This document shows positions 1 to 7,984 of a stretch of 23,997 nucleotides of DNA, piece after piece. Within the stretch, counting starts at the first letter, position 1, and each line of letters starts with the position of its first letter. The translations under genes were made by a program, and so were the position numbers. This DNA comes from Clostridia bacterium (GTDB lineage Bacteria > Bacillota_A > Clostridia > Christensenellales > Aristaeellaceae), in assembly GCA_017530275.1 (NCBI GenBank), contig JAFXMP010000179.1, positions 1 through 23,997 of the forward strand, in the 5' to 3' direction. Below the pieces are notes generated by a model, which saw only the letters and a list, made by a program, of their open reading frames with translations, was not told the origin of the DNA and did not search any database.

Positions 1-2
1 AA

Positions 3-524
3 GACGGCGTGTTTGGCACGATTTACGACGCTTTCAACGACCGGACCCGTTACTACGTATGGGGCTATTTGGACAATACCCGCTGCTGCGACTGGCAGTG
101 GGAAATCAAAGTAGAGAATGCGAAGAATCTGCCTGCCAACGGCTCGCTGGTGACCGTGAAGGGCACCTTCAACGCTTCCGACGACGCGCTGGACGGCTAT
201 TGGCTCACCGACCCTGAAATCACCGCCCACAGCCAGTATACCGGCGGCACGGCGGAGCTGAATATGTACACCCTCAGCGGCACGCTGGAGCGGGTGCAGA
301 TCCTGAACATCATTTATAAGCCGGAATCCTTCGAGGGCAAAACCTTCTCCGCCTACGGCCGTGTTTATTCCACCAATGTCCTTCAGGACCCCTACTATGA
401 CGGCTCCTGGCAGATTCCCTTCGTGACCAAAGAAACCGTGCCCGCCATCGGCACCACCGTGCAGCTTACCGGCAAGGTGGTCAGCGGCGCTCTGTCCAGC
501 GCCACCCTGAAAGCGCTGAATTGA
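3..524 (+). CDS. C-terminal part of a probable secreted protein with two OB-like beta domains (5' end outside window)
   Basis: The reading frame is open from the left edge of the window, so the visible 173 codons are only the C-terminal part; the GTG at position 9 is probably an internal valine. I do not recognise a named family. The protein is rich in Tyr, Trp, Thr and Gly and seems to hold two similar all-beta units, roughly residues 1-75 and 85-170, each ending in a strand of the type xVTVKGTF or VQLTGKVV that recalls OB-fold modules of Bacillota surface lipoproteins. A Cys-Cys pair sits in the first unit (CCDW). No membrane segment or sorting signal is seen at the C-terminus. It converges on the large Cys-rich secreted protein gene, with a hairpin between them. 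The coding call is firm; the OB-like assignment is only a resemblance. Confidence 0.7.
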   Translation, partial: DGVFGTIYDAFNDRTRYYVWGYLDNTRCCDWQWEIKVENAKNLPANGSLVTVKGTFNASDDALDGYWLTDPEITAHSQYTGGTAELNMYTLSGTLERVQILNIIYKPESFEGKTFSAYGRVYSTNVLQDPYYDGSWQIPFVTKETVPAIGTTVQLTGKVVSGALSSATLKALN

Positions 525-596
525 TTTTATCCCTTGAATGCCCAAAGCAGAAAAACCGGCCCCGTCACAGCAATGTGAAGGAGCCTGTTTTTTCAT

Positions 597-651
597 GGCT
601 CATTTGAGCCGGACGCTGAAGGAGCCGCCCTCCTTTTGGAAGGGCGGCTCC
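597..651. terminator. Hairpins between two convergent genes
   Basis: A perfect 11-bp stem (GGAGCCGCCCT at 621-631, complement at 641-651) lies in the 150-bp gap between two convergent genes. A second smaller inverted repeat, GGCTCA/TGAGCC, is at 597-610. No good T-run follows the large stem on either strand, although a TTTTTT stretch at 588-593 precedes the small one. The position suits a shared transcription end, but the missing T-tract makes this a weaker call than the other terminators here. Confidence 0.5.
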
Positions 652-674
652 TGAGGAATCAAGCGGCGATGGCG

Positions 675-3600
675 TTACTTGCCGATCGTCAGGATGGGAT
701 TGTGGGGAGCGGGTGCGCCGTCCATATCGAAGGGCGCGTACTGGAATACGATCTCCGTTTCGCCGGTGAGACCGTTCAGATATTCCGCCTTGAGGGTGAT
801 GGTATCGCCCTCCAGGATGTAATCCTGATCCGGGGCCAGGGTGTATTCGCCGTTCACGATGGAAGCAAAGCCATAATCGCCGTCTTTCTTGGTCACGACG
901 ATATCGCCGTTTTCATTGGGCGCGCCTGCTTCGATGCCGGGCTGCACCAGCATGAACCGGCTGGTGATCTCGGTACCGTCGGCGCTCAATTCAGAAAGCA
1001 GGGCGTTGAATTCCTCTTCCGTCAGCTCCGGCATGTCGGGCACGTCCACATCCCGCAGGGCCTTGAACTTGTGATCCTGCACCGTGACCATCATGGGCCA
1101 GTATTCGCTGCCGTTGATGACGACCAGCTCATATTCGCCGTCCTCGATCTCAGCCAGGAATTCGTCGGTGAATTCGATGACGAAGCTCTTGGTTTCCGTC
1201 TTTTTATAGGTATACTTGGTGCCGGCGTTTTTGATCACCTCATCGAAGCCCTTCTGCACCTCGTCCCTGAAGCGCACGCCGCCGTCCCTCTGCATATTGC
1301 CGTTGACGTGGATGCCGTTTTCCATATCGGTGATGGTCACGTTGCCGGATTCGATCAGGTACTGGCCGCCCATCTTGCCGACGGAGGTGGCCACGGTGAA
1401 GATTTCGCCGCCCAGGGAAGCGCCGCAGCGCTTGCAGGAGAAGGTGGTGACATACACCTGCATTTCGATGGGCCTGCCGTCCTTGCCCACCGCGGTGCGG
1501 GTCCTGCCATGGGAAGCGGTGCTGCTGACTACCTTATGGCCCAGGGCGGGGATGGTGTCGTAGCCGGTTTTACCGTCCTGCGTCGCGGGGCAGTAAATGC
1601 ACTTTTCGCCGTTATACTGGCCGTCTTTGGTGCAGGTGGGCTCCAGCGAAGCCACGGGCTCGAAATGGTGCTTTCCATCTGGGCTCAAGGTTTTCAGGAT
1701 TTCCGTTTCGTCCAGATCGCCGCGGGTGCACTTTCTGTGAATAAAGCCTTCGGTTTCGCAGGTGGCGTCCACCTTCTCCACGATCTCGATGTCATGGCCC
1801 AGAGGCTGGATGGCGTCGCCGAAGACCTGCTTGCAGATGGTGCACTGATAGGCTTCCTTGCCGAACTCGGTGCAGGTGGGCTCGATGTCGCCCTCCGGAT
1901 AGCGCACCTGGTTATGGTGTAGCTCCGTCACCCGGCGCAGATGCGCGCCGCAGTCCACGCAGTACGCTTCCTCGATGCGGGGCTGGCTGGGATTCTCGCA
2001 TTCGCCCGCCTGGACCACGGGAATGGTACCGAAGTGGTGGCCCGTTTTGTTGGCGGAATCGGGCACGCCGCAGCGGGCGCACAGCTTGCAGTGGGTGCCC
2101 TGGCCCGGATCGGTCACCAGGGTGGGGCCGTAGTTCCACCATTTGCCGTTTTCAAAGTCGTGGCCCAGGGGCAGCACCTTGTCGGCTTCCGCTTTCCCAG
2201 CCTCTACCAGCTTTTGCAGCTCGCTCATGGGCATATCATAGCTGGTATATTTGCAGGTGGGGCAGTAAGCTTCCACGGAAGCGGGCTGGTTGCAGGTGTT
2301 CTCCCGCCTAATGGTGATGTTTTCCCAGTCGTGATCCAGTTCGACGACGTAGACGCAGTGATGGCATATTTTGCTGTGCTTTGCCCCTGCGTAAATCCAA
2401 TCGCCAAATTCATGATTGGGCGTTTCCTCCGCGCCGCAGCGGACGCAGACCCGGATGCAGTGTTCCTCATCCAGCTTATCCCACTTGCTCCAGTTGTGGC
2501 CTACTTCGGCACAGGTGGCGTTGTAGGGCGTAGGATCGGGGGTAACCGCCACGGGTGTGGGTTCCGTCGTGGGACCGGGGGTTTCGACGACGACCACTTG
2601 CTCCGTAGGCGCGGTGGTGGGTTCGGGGGAAGCGTCATCGGGCTTGGCCAGGGGCACCCACTCGCTCCAGTCGCACTTGCTGCAGGTATCCGTGCGGCCA
2701 TAATGACTTTCCGAAATTTGACCCGGTTTGCCTTCCACTATATCATGGGCCAGGATTTCGCCGATTTCTTGCTTGCAGATTTCGCATACCGCTTTATGGC
2801 CTTGCATTCCGTAGCTGGTGTAGGTGACCCCGGCGTCATGGATGCACTCGCTTGATATCATACTGGCAAACGGACATTTGCTGCATGTATCGGTGGTCAC
2901 GCGGTAATGGTCTGAAATGGTCACCGTGGTCACCAAATCATGGGGTTCCATCTCGCCGATATACTGCTTGCAGTCCGGGCAGTACATTTGGTGCATGGAC
3001 GCTCCCAAGCTCTCGAGTTTGGCGTTGGGATGGGTGCAGTCCCCGCTGATCTTGAATTCCTTCCGTTTTTCTCCGATGGACACGCCGTCCAGGGGCTTGA
3101 TGATGATGACGCCAGTGCCGGGCTTATCGTTGTTTTCGTATTCCACGGTATAGTCCTGACCCTTGATCAGCTCTCTGCCATACAGCGTGACGTTTTCTTC
3201 CGGCGTTACCGGTTTGCCGTCGTATTTCTGATCGGGAATATCGGCGATTTTCGCGTCGCTCAGTTTTTTCGGACGGGGCAGGGTCACCCAGGCGGAATAG
3301 CCGCACTGAGAGCAAGTCTCATATCGTCCATATTCCAACTCGTTTCTGTAGAATGCCTTGCCTTCCACTATCTGATGGGGCAGGGGGCCGCTGATATCCG
3401 TATGGCAGATATTGCATTCTATATGGTGGGTGCCTTTCATATACTTGTCGGTCGAGGCGTCGTTGACATAAGTGACCTCGCCGTCGTGGCGGCACATTTC
3501 TCTTCTGTCATGATAATTGCACTCGCTGCATGTATCGGTGATAATCTGGTAATGGCCTTCCGTGGTTTCCGTGGTTTGGATATTATGGGATTCCGGTTCG

Positions 3601-4685
3601 CCAAGATACTGCTTGCAGTCGGGGCAGTACAGTTGGTGCTGCGCCATGTTAATAGATAGTTTTTTTGCATGGCGATGGTTGCAGTCAGGGGCGGTGATCA
3701 CAAATTCCTTCCGTATTTCGCCGGTGGATACGCCGTCCACGGGCTTGATGATCACCACGCCGGTGCCGGGCCCGTCGTTGTTTTCATATTCCACGGTATA
3801 GTCCTGGCTCCCGGTCAGGTTTTCGCCGTCCAGGATGACGGTGACGTCCGGCGTTACCGGCCCGCCATTGTATTCCTGATCGGGGATTTCGCCCACTTCC
3901 GCCTTGTTCAGGTCCTTCGGCAGAGGCAGAGTAACCCAGGCGCTGTAGCTGCACTTGGTGCAGGCCTCGTAGCAGCCATAATCTGTCGGCGTTCTGAAGA
4001 AAGCTTTGCCTTGTTCCGTCTCATGGGCCAGGCTGACCCCATAGATATTCTCATGGCAGATATTGCATTCCTCGTGGTGGCCCAACAGGCCGTCGTTGAC
4101 CATAGTGGTCCCGCCGTCGTGGGGGCACTCGCTTGACTCATGCTTCTTCATATGATTGCATTTGCCGCAGTAATCAACCAACGTGCCCGCTGGGAAATTG
4201 GGATCGCCTTCGGATGCCGGGAAGGTCTGAAAATCGTGCGGTTCTTCCTCGGTCACTTCTTTTTCACACACGCCGCAGGTATACGTTGTAACATGCGTAT
4301 TGTCGTCCTTAGGCAGGCAGCTCTGCCGAATCAACTTGTCTTTGGGATGGGTACATTCCTGACTGCTGTTAGATGGCATTTCAACATTACATTTGTCGCA
4401 TTTTCCATCGTCGTCATTATCTGCGCAGGTCTGCCGTGTGCAAAACTGCGCTCCGCAGGTACATTCCAGTACGTTAATGTGCGTACCGGGGTTGTTTCCG
4501 TCATCCGGGAAGTCGCCAAGCGTTTTGACCTTTTCAGACGGATGCGAGCAGCTGGAATCGCCGCCGAGCCACGTCCCAAAGTCAGATTCCCGCATCATAG
4601 CCAGTGCGCTTATGGTGACGAGCACGAGGCACAGTGCCATCACCGCCACAAATGCCAGCCATTTCCAGAGAGTTCTTGATTTCAT
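675..4685 (-). CDS. Large secreted cysteine-rich repeat protein (CxxC modules, YDG/NN Ig-like repeats, X2-like C-terminus)
   Basis: The product has 1336 residues. I chose the ATG at 4685 because an AAAGGAG ribosome site lies 9 nt upstream and the protein then begins with a classical signal peptide (MKSR, then a hydrophobic stretch to about residue 30); a longer in-frame start at 4757 would run through that ribosome site. Dozens of CxxC pairs with nearby His-Asp/Glu occur, suggesting many small zinc-ribbon or disulfide modules. Residues about 187-397 and 398-613 form a tandem duplication of about 213 residues, with a third partial copy to about 682. Each full copy carries one YNG/YDG...DYTVEYENND...GTG repeat typical of Bacillota surface proteins. 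A Pro/Thr-rich linker (about 685-720), more CxxC modules and an X2-like Ig domain at the C-terminus follow. No LPxTG or other anchor is visible. Likely an extracellular or wall-associated protein; ligand unknown. A LytTR-type site lies upstream. Confidence 0.85.
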   Translation of the reverse strand: MKSRTLWKWLAFVAVMALCLVLVTISALAMMRESDFGTWLGGDSSCSHPSEKVKTLGDFPDDGNNPGTHINVLECTCGAQFCTRQTCADNDDDGKCDKCNVEMPSNSSQECTHPKDKLIRQSCLPKDDNTHVTTYTCGVCEKEVTEEEPHDFQTFPASEGDPNFPAGTLVDYCGKCNHMKKHESSECPHDGGTTMVNDGLLGHHEECNICHENIYGVSLAHETEQGKAFFRTPTDYGCYEACTKCSYSAWVTLPLPKDLNKAEVGEIPDQEYNGGPVTPDVTVILDGENLTGSQDYTVEYENNDGPGTGVVIIKPVDGVSTGEIRKEFVITAPDCNHRHAKKLSINMAQHQLYCPDCKQYLGEPESHNIQTTETTEGHYQIITDTCSECNYHDRREMCRHDGEVTYVNDASTDKYMKGTHHIECNICHTDISGPLPHQIVEGKAFYRNELEYGRYETCSQCGYSAWVTLPRPKKLSDAKIADIPDQKYDGKPVTPEENVTLYGRELIKGQDYTVEYENNDKPGTGVIIIKPLDGVSIGEKRKEFKISGDCTHPNAKLESLGASMHQMYCPDCKQYIGEMEPHDLVTTVTISDHYRVTTDTCSKCPFASMISSECIHDAGVTYTSYGMQGHKAVCEICKQEIGEILAHDIVEGKPGQISESHYGRTDTCSKCDWSEWVPLAKPDDASPEPTTAPTEQVVVVETPGPTTEPTPVAVTPDPTPYNATCAEVGHNWSKWDKLDEEHCIRVCVRCGAEETPNHEFGDWIYAGAKHSKICHHCVYVVELDHDWENITIRRENTCNQPASVEAYCPTCKYTSYDMPMSELQKLVEAGKAEADKVLPLGHDFENGKWWNYGPTLVTDPGQGTHCKLCARCGVPDSANKTGHHFGTIPVVQAGECENPSQPRIEEAYCVDCGAHLRRVTELHHNQVRYPEGDIEPTCTEFGKEAYQCTICKQVFGDAIQPLGHDIEIVEKVDATCETEGFIHRKCTRGDLDETEILKTLSPDGKHHFEPVASLEPTCTKDGQYNGEKCIYCPATQDGKTGYDTIPALGHKVVSSTASHGRTRTAVGKDGRPIEMQVYVTTFSCKRCGASLGGEIFTVATSVGKMGGQYLIESGNVTITDMENGIHVNGNMQRDGGVRFRDEVQKGFDEVIKNAGTKYTYKKTETKSFVIEFTDEFLAEIEDGEYELVVINGSEYWPMMVTVQDHKFKALRDVDVPDMPELTEEEFNALLSELSADGTEITSRFMLVQPGIEAGAPNENGDIVVTKKDGDYGFASIVNGEYTLAPDQDYILEGDTITLKAEYLNGLTGETEIVFQYAPFDMDGAPAPHNPILTIGK

Positions 4686-4852
4686 GATGGAATTCTCCTT
4701 TCCTTGTTCAAAGTGCCTTTTCCCTTTTTGAACGGTACCTGTGTCAGGCCCGATCATTCACTTCCTGATGGTTTTACTTCCACTCGTTTTGTTTCATGAC
4801 GTTCACACGCTCCTTATAAAGAACTTGGCAGAATCGCTGAAAATAAAATACC

Positions 4853-4885
4853 AAAAAATGGCCCGAAAGTACAGGCTTTCGGGCC
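4853..4885 (-). terminator. Rho-independent terminator after the LytTR-DUF3021 operon
   Basis: Read on the minus strand there is a perfect 10-bp stem GGCCCGAAAG / CTTTCGGGCC with a 6-nt loop, followed by ATTTTTT. It lies 45-77 nt beyond the DUF3021 stop codon. Its distal edge touches the twin-box site at 4884-4913, so the terminator of the upstream operon sits where the promoter of the Cys-rich gene would be expected. Confidence 0.85.
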
Positions 4886-4913
4886 GAACGGTCGTTTTGA
4901 GGGGCTGAACGGT
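4884..4913 (-). promoter_or_regulatory. LytTR-type twin-box binding site upstream of the Cys-rich protein gene
   Basis: Two direct GAACGGT boxes (ACCGTTC on the minus strand) at 4886-4892 and 4907-4913 are spaced exactly 21 bp start to start, that is, two helical turns. LytTR regulators are known to bind paired direct repeats of about 9 bp around a GTT core with 12-13 bp between. The same arrangement with the same flanks (CCGAACGGTC then TTTT) occurs at 6028-6057 ahead of the LytTR gene. A possible -10 (TATTTT at 4845-4850) lies downstream on the minus strand. The site is about 200 bp upstream of the start at 4685. Binding is inferred, not shown. Confidence 0.75.
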
Positions 4914-4929
4914 TTTATTGTTTTTACTT

Positions 4930-5391
4930 TTATGGCTCACGCGGCCGCCGCGCCTTCCATTGGCGCAGTTTGGCGTTCATTTTTTTCACCTGCCTGCGGG
5001 AGGAAACGTACTGCACAAGCCAGATCAAAGCGTAAACGAGCACGAACGTGCCGCCGATCAGCGCGCAAAAGCCCAGCGGCGGCATGTCCATCCAGCCCAG
5101 GGCGATCATCGTGCCGAAAAACACGATGGTGCTGCCCACGGAAATCAGGAAATGCGTAAGCGTGCAGCGCAGGATGCTCCACGCGTCGATGCCGTACAGG
5201 GCGGAGGTGCCCATGTTCACCGCGCCGTACAGGCCGGAGAGGAAAAAGTACAGGATCAGAGTCCCGCGGTTTTCCTCCCGGGAAAGAAAAGCTTCCGGCT
5301 CCAGCAGGGCGTAGAACACGAAGGCCACCGCGATACCCGCGGCAAAGCCCGCCAGGCTGAACACAATCGCCTTTTTTCGTAAGTCCTTCAT
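4930..5391 (-). CDS. DUF3021-family integral membrane protein
   Basis: A 153-residue protein with four hydrophobic segments (about residues 8-28, 44-64, 78-104 and 108-130) and a basic C-terminal tail. Size, topology and its place directly after a LytTR gene fit the DUF3021 family, which in Bacillota is commonly co-transcribed with a LytTR-only regulator and is thought to control it at the membrane. The start codon overlaps the LytTR stop codon as ATGA (5388-5391), which implies translational coupling. The exact role of the family is not established. An inhibitory membrane partner of the regulator is the likely function by analogy with known LytTR regulator/inhibitor pairs. Confidence 0.82.
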   Translation of the reverse strand: MKDLRKKAIVFSLAGFAAGIAVAFVFYALLEPEAFLSREENRGTLILYFFLSGLYGAVNMGTSALYGIDAWSILRCTLTHFLISVGSTIVFFGTMIALGWMDMPPLGFCALIGGTFVLVYALIWLVQYVSSRRQVKKMNAKLRQWKARRPREP

Positions 5392-5876
5392 AAGCTATCC
5401 CCTTCTTTGCCTGCCAGCATCGTCAGCCGCTCCTGGATGGCGCGCACAAACCGCCGGGCCACCCAGGTGACGCTGCCGTTTTCAAAAACCACTTGAATGG
5501 TGCCCGCCATGCTCAGATCAAAGCTGGCGATCCAATCGATGTTGATGATCTCAAACCGGCTGATGCGCACAAAGCGGTCCGGCGACAGCTTTTCTTCCAG
5601 TTCCTGCAGGGAACAGCGCGCCTCATATTCATCCGATTCCGTGCAGACGATCAGCCTGCGCAGTTCCGTGTGCACGCGGATGATGTTCTCCTGGTGCAGG
5701 AAGCTTCTGCTGCTGCCTTTGAACACCATGATCGGGGAGCTTTCCTCTTCCGCGCATCGTTCCACCGCGGACGCGATCCGGTCTGTGAGCGCCGTTTTCC
5801 TGCTGGCGCGAATGATCACTTCCGGCGCGCCGCACGCGGGATCAAGCTCAAACCGGACGGTAATCTTTTTTTTCAT
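5388..5876 (-). CDS. LytTR-domain DNA-binding transcriptional regulator
   Basis: The product is 162 residues starting at ATG 5876, preceded by GGTGGAAAG; an upstream in-frame start would add 26 atypical residues. There is no receiver domain: the N-terminal about 55 residues form a short alpha/beta region and the rest (about 60-155) is a LytTR DNA-binding domain, with the expected core features SLQELEEKLSPDRFVRISR, a following INIDWI and a late RRFV segment. It is the first gene of a coupled pair with the DUF3021 membrane protein. A LytTR-type twin box at 6028-6057 upstream suggests autoregulation, and an identical arrangement upstream of the Cys-rich secreted protein gene suggests that gene is a target. 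Without a receiver domain, activity is probably set by the membrane partner rather than by phosphorylation. Confidence 0.88.
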   Translation of the reverse strand: MKKKITVRFELDPACGAPEVIIRASRKTALTDRIASAVERCAEEESSPIMVFKGSSRSFLHQENIIRVHTELRRLIVCTESDEYEARCSLQELEEKLSPDRFVRISRFEIINIDWIASFDLSMAGTIQVVFENGSVTWVARRFVRAIQERLTMLAGKEGDSL

Positions 5877-5993
5877 GATTTCTTTCCACCATTTTGCGTT
5901 TTCAGTTTGGCGGACGCGAACGAATAGGGGGGCCGCTTTGCCAAACGATCCCAAGACGAGAAATCAAAAATCAAAAAATTACAAACTCATCTT

Positions 5994-6022
5994 AGCATAA
6001 CAGCCTCCGAAAAGAAATATTA
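5994..6022 (-). promoter_or_regulatory. Candidate promoter of the LytTR-DUF3021 operon
   Basis: On the minus strand a TATGCT -10 (5994-5999) is preceded at 17 bp by a poor -35 (TAATAT, 6017-6022). The proximal LytTR box ends 8 bp upstream of this -35. A weak -35 next to an activator site is the usual arrangement for activator-dependent promoters. Inferred from sequence only. Confidence 0.5.
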
Positions 6023-6027
6023 CAGAA

Positions 6028-6057
6028 CCGAACGGTCATTTTTCGCGCGTGAACGGT
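6028..6057 (-). promoter_or_regulatory. LytTR-type twin-box binding site upstream of the LytTR gene
   Basis: GAACGGT boxes at 6030-6036 and 6051-6057 are 21 bp apart, in the same orientation and spacing as the pair at 4886-4913, and share the flanks CCGAACGGTC and a TTTT spacer start. The site is about 150 bp upstream of the LytTR start codon and just upstream of a weak promoter, which suggests positive autoregulation. Confidence 0.75.
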
Positions 6058-6187
6058 GCGGAAGGGGGACGGGGGGGAAAAAATCCCAGGCTTTCTATGG
6101 GCCAGAAGCCCTCAAACTTTCGTAACCCCAGCACGACAAGCGAAAGCTGTGAATTCTTCCCAACCAACTAACTTCGCTTAACAGGGT

Positions 6188-6240
6188 CCAGGGGCCGAAG
6201 GTCCCTGGTTCAGGGGTTTAGGGGGCCGAAGAGGCCCCCT
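6188..6240. repeat. Two GC-rich intergenic hairpins with GAA/TTC loops
   Basis: The first hairpin (6188-6208) pairs CCAGGG with CCCTGG around a GCCGAAGGT centre. The second (6220-6240) pairs AGGGGGCC with GGCCCCCT around GAAGA. They lie just beyond the YitT stop on the minus strand but have no T-run, so they are not classical terminators. On the minus strand the first closes with a C(TTCG)G tetraloop, like several hairpins of the array at 23655-23997. The rest of 6061-6187 shows nothing I can assign. Confidence 0.5.
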
Positions 6241-6250
6241 GCCTCGTCCT

Positions 6251-7129
6251 TCATTCGCTCATGCCCCGGAATCCCTTTCCCACGATTTCGCTGGAGGAGG
6301 TGATGGTTATGAAGGAATGGGGGTCGGTGGCGCGGACGAACAACTGCAAGCGAATGGCCTGGGAGCGGTTGATGACGGTCATGATGATCTTGCGGTCTTC
6401 ATGGGTGAAGCTGCCCCTGCCGTCCATTACGGTGGCGCTGTGGTGCAGGTTTTCCATAATGAATTTGCAGATGGGGTCGGGGTTGTCGGTAATGATCTGG
6501 AACACCTTGTAGGTACGCAGGTTGTCCATCACCGCGTCCACCATGTAGGATTTGAGGAACAGGCCGAACAGGGAGAAAAGCCCCGTTTCCATGCCGAAGG
6601 CGAAGCACGCGCCGATGGCCACGATCAGGTCGGCGATGCCCAGGGCCAGGCCGATGTTCATGTGGGAATACTTTTTCACCAGCATGGCGATGATGTCGGT
6701 ACCGCCGGAGGACGCGTCCACGTTAAACAGAATGGCGGAGCCCACGGCGGGCAGGCCCACGGCGAACATGAGCTCCAGCACCGGCTGGCTGGTCATAGGC
6801 GCGGACATGGGGATCAGCCTTTCCAACAGCCATGTCAGCCCCGAGGATACCAGGGCGGAATAAGCCGTTTTCGCCCCAAAGCCCTTTCCTATGAAAGCCG
6901 CGCCGACGATCAAAAGCACGATGTTCAGGATCAGGTTCAGGGTGGCGGTGGTCAGGTCGGGGATGTAGTGGGCTGCCAGGATGGAAATACCGCTGACGCC
7001 GCCGGTAGTGAAGTGGTTGGGAAATTTGAAAAAATACACGCCCAGGGCCAGGATCACGGTGCCTAAGTTCAGCCAGCCGAACTGCTTCCACCAGTCCGGG
7101 GTGAACAGCTTCGCGTTTTGCTTGTCCAT
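6251..7129 (-). CDS. YitT-family membrane protein (DUF161 + DUF2179)
   Basis: The product has 292 residues. The start at 7129 is preferred because it overlaps the stop of the upstream esterase gene as TAATG, indicating coupling; a longer frame has a poorer context. The N-terminal about 200 residues hold five or six membrane segments, including the conserved motif FPNHFTTGGVSGIS near residue 36 and DASSGGTDIIAM near residue 140, both typical of the YitT/DUF161 family. The C-terminal about 80 residues (from YKVFQIIT) form the soluble DUF2179 domain, with the usual TYMDGRGSFT-like element (here TVMDGRGSFT). Members are conserved Bacillota membrane proteins whose transported substrate is not firmly known. 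Confidence 0.9.
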   Translation of the reverse strand: MDKQNAKLFTPDWWKQFGWLNLGTVILALGVYFFKFPNHFTTGGVSGISILAAHYIPDLTTATLNLILNIVLLIVGAAFIGKGFGAKTAYSALVSSGLTWLLERLIPMSAPMTSQPVLELMFAVGLPAVGSAILFNVDASSGGTDIIAMLVKKYSHMNIGLALGIADLIVAIGACFAFGMETGLFSLFGLFLKSYMVDAVMDNLRTYKVFQIITDNPDPICKFIMENLHHSATVMDGRGSFTHEDRKIIMTVINRSQAIRLQLFVRATDPHSFITITSSSEIVGKGFRGMSE

Positions 7130-7914
7130 TACCGGCCATACCCCATTTCCAGCAGAAAACGGCACAGCGCGTTTCCCCACTCGGCGGCGGGCCCAAATTC
7201 CGCCCCCAAGCCGATGCCGTGGTGCCCCTTGGGATATATGTGCAGCTCAAAGAGCACGCCCTTGTCCGCCAGGGCTTTGGCCAGGTCCAGGCTGTTCTGC
7301 ACGGGCACGCAGTCGTCCTCCGCCGTGTGCCAGATAAAGGCGGGCGGCGTGTCGGATGTCACATGCTCTTCGGCGGAATACCAGCGGGCAAGCTCTTCGT
7401 TTTCCCATTCCTTGCCCAGCAGGCTCTGGCGGCTGCCCAGGTGGGTGTATTCGCCGAAGGAGGCCACCGGATAGCAGGGAATGAACACGTCGGGCCGGGA
7501 GGAGAAGCGCTCCACCGGGTCGGCGCTTTGGGGGTTGCCCCCGTCATAATGAACGGCGGCGGTGCAGCACAGGTTGCCCCCGGCGGAAAAGCCTAAGATA
7601 CCCACCTTGGCATAGCCCAGGGAACGCACCAGCCGGATGGCCTGGGCCGCGTCGGTCCAGGGGGCCAGGCGATGGCAGGGGGCTACCCGGTAATCCAGTA
7701 CGTAAGCCGCGATGCCCTGGAAATTCAGCATCCGGGCGATGGGGTCGCCCTCGTGATCCGCCTTCATCACGTAGCCCCCTCCGGGGCAAACCACGACGGC
7801 CCCACGGGCCCCCTCCACGGGAAACGCTTTCAGGGATGGCTGCGCCTGGCCCGGGCTGTCCGCCGTATAGGGCGCTTCACCGGGCCAAAGATAAAGGATT
7901 TCCTGTCCGTCCAT
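7129..7914 (-). CDS. Alpha/beta-hydrolase, acetylxylan-esterase-like (BD-FAE/esterase-lipase group)
   Basis: The product has 261 residues from ATG 7914, preceded by AAAGGAG about 9 nt upstream. The fold is shown by the oxyanion-hole motif PGGGY (residues 44-48), the nucleophile elbow GFSAGG (Ser about 110), an acid in HTAEDDCVP (about 208) and the catalytic His in KGHHGIGLG (about 240). This order and the NxxxLYLWPGxAP-like N-terminus match the cytoplasmic carbohydrate-ester or xylan-esterase group of gut Bacillota. No signal peptide is seen, so the substrate is probably an imported acetylated or feruloylated sugar. It is the first gene of an operon with the YitT gene. Substrate is an inference. 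Confidence 0.87.
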   Translation of the reverse strand: MDGQEILYLWPGEAPYTADSPGQAQPSLKAFPVEGARGAVVVCPGGGYVMKADHEGDPIARMLNFQGIAAYVLDYRVAPCHRLAPWTDAAQAIRLVRSLGYAKVGILGFSAGGNLCCTAAVHYDGGNPQSADPVERFSSRPDVFIPCYPVASFGEYTHLGSRQSLLGKEWENEELARWYSAEEHVTSDTPPAFIWHTAEDDCVPVQNSLDLAKALADKGVLFELHIYPKGHHGIGLGAEFGPAAEWGNALCRFLLEMGYGR

Positions 7915-7955
7915 GGTGCCTCTCTCCTTTGAAATCGGTACGGTACTTCCTTTGT

Positions 7956-7984
7956 ATTTTACGCCATTTCCGCCGTGACTGCAA
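7956..7984 (-). promoter_or_regulatory. Promoter of the esterase-YitT operon
   Basis: On the minus strand TTGCAG (7979-7984) and TAAAAT (7956-7961) are separated by exactly 17 bp, and the start codon follows about 40 bp downstream of the -10. The promoter is divergent from that of the SPFH gene. Confidence 0.65.

Noticed and set aside
636..1922. Long plus-strand frame of 428 codons opposite the Cys-rich gene
   Set aside because: It has no family resemblance and lies antisense to a protein with signal peptide, repeats and a good ribosome site. GC-rich codon structure explains it.
4730..4736. Third GAACGGT box near the start of the Cys-rich gene
   Set aside because: It is single, with no partner 21 bp to either side, and lies only 45 bp upstream of the start codon. 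It may be chance.
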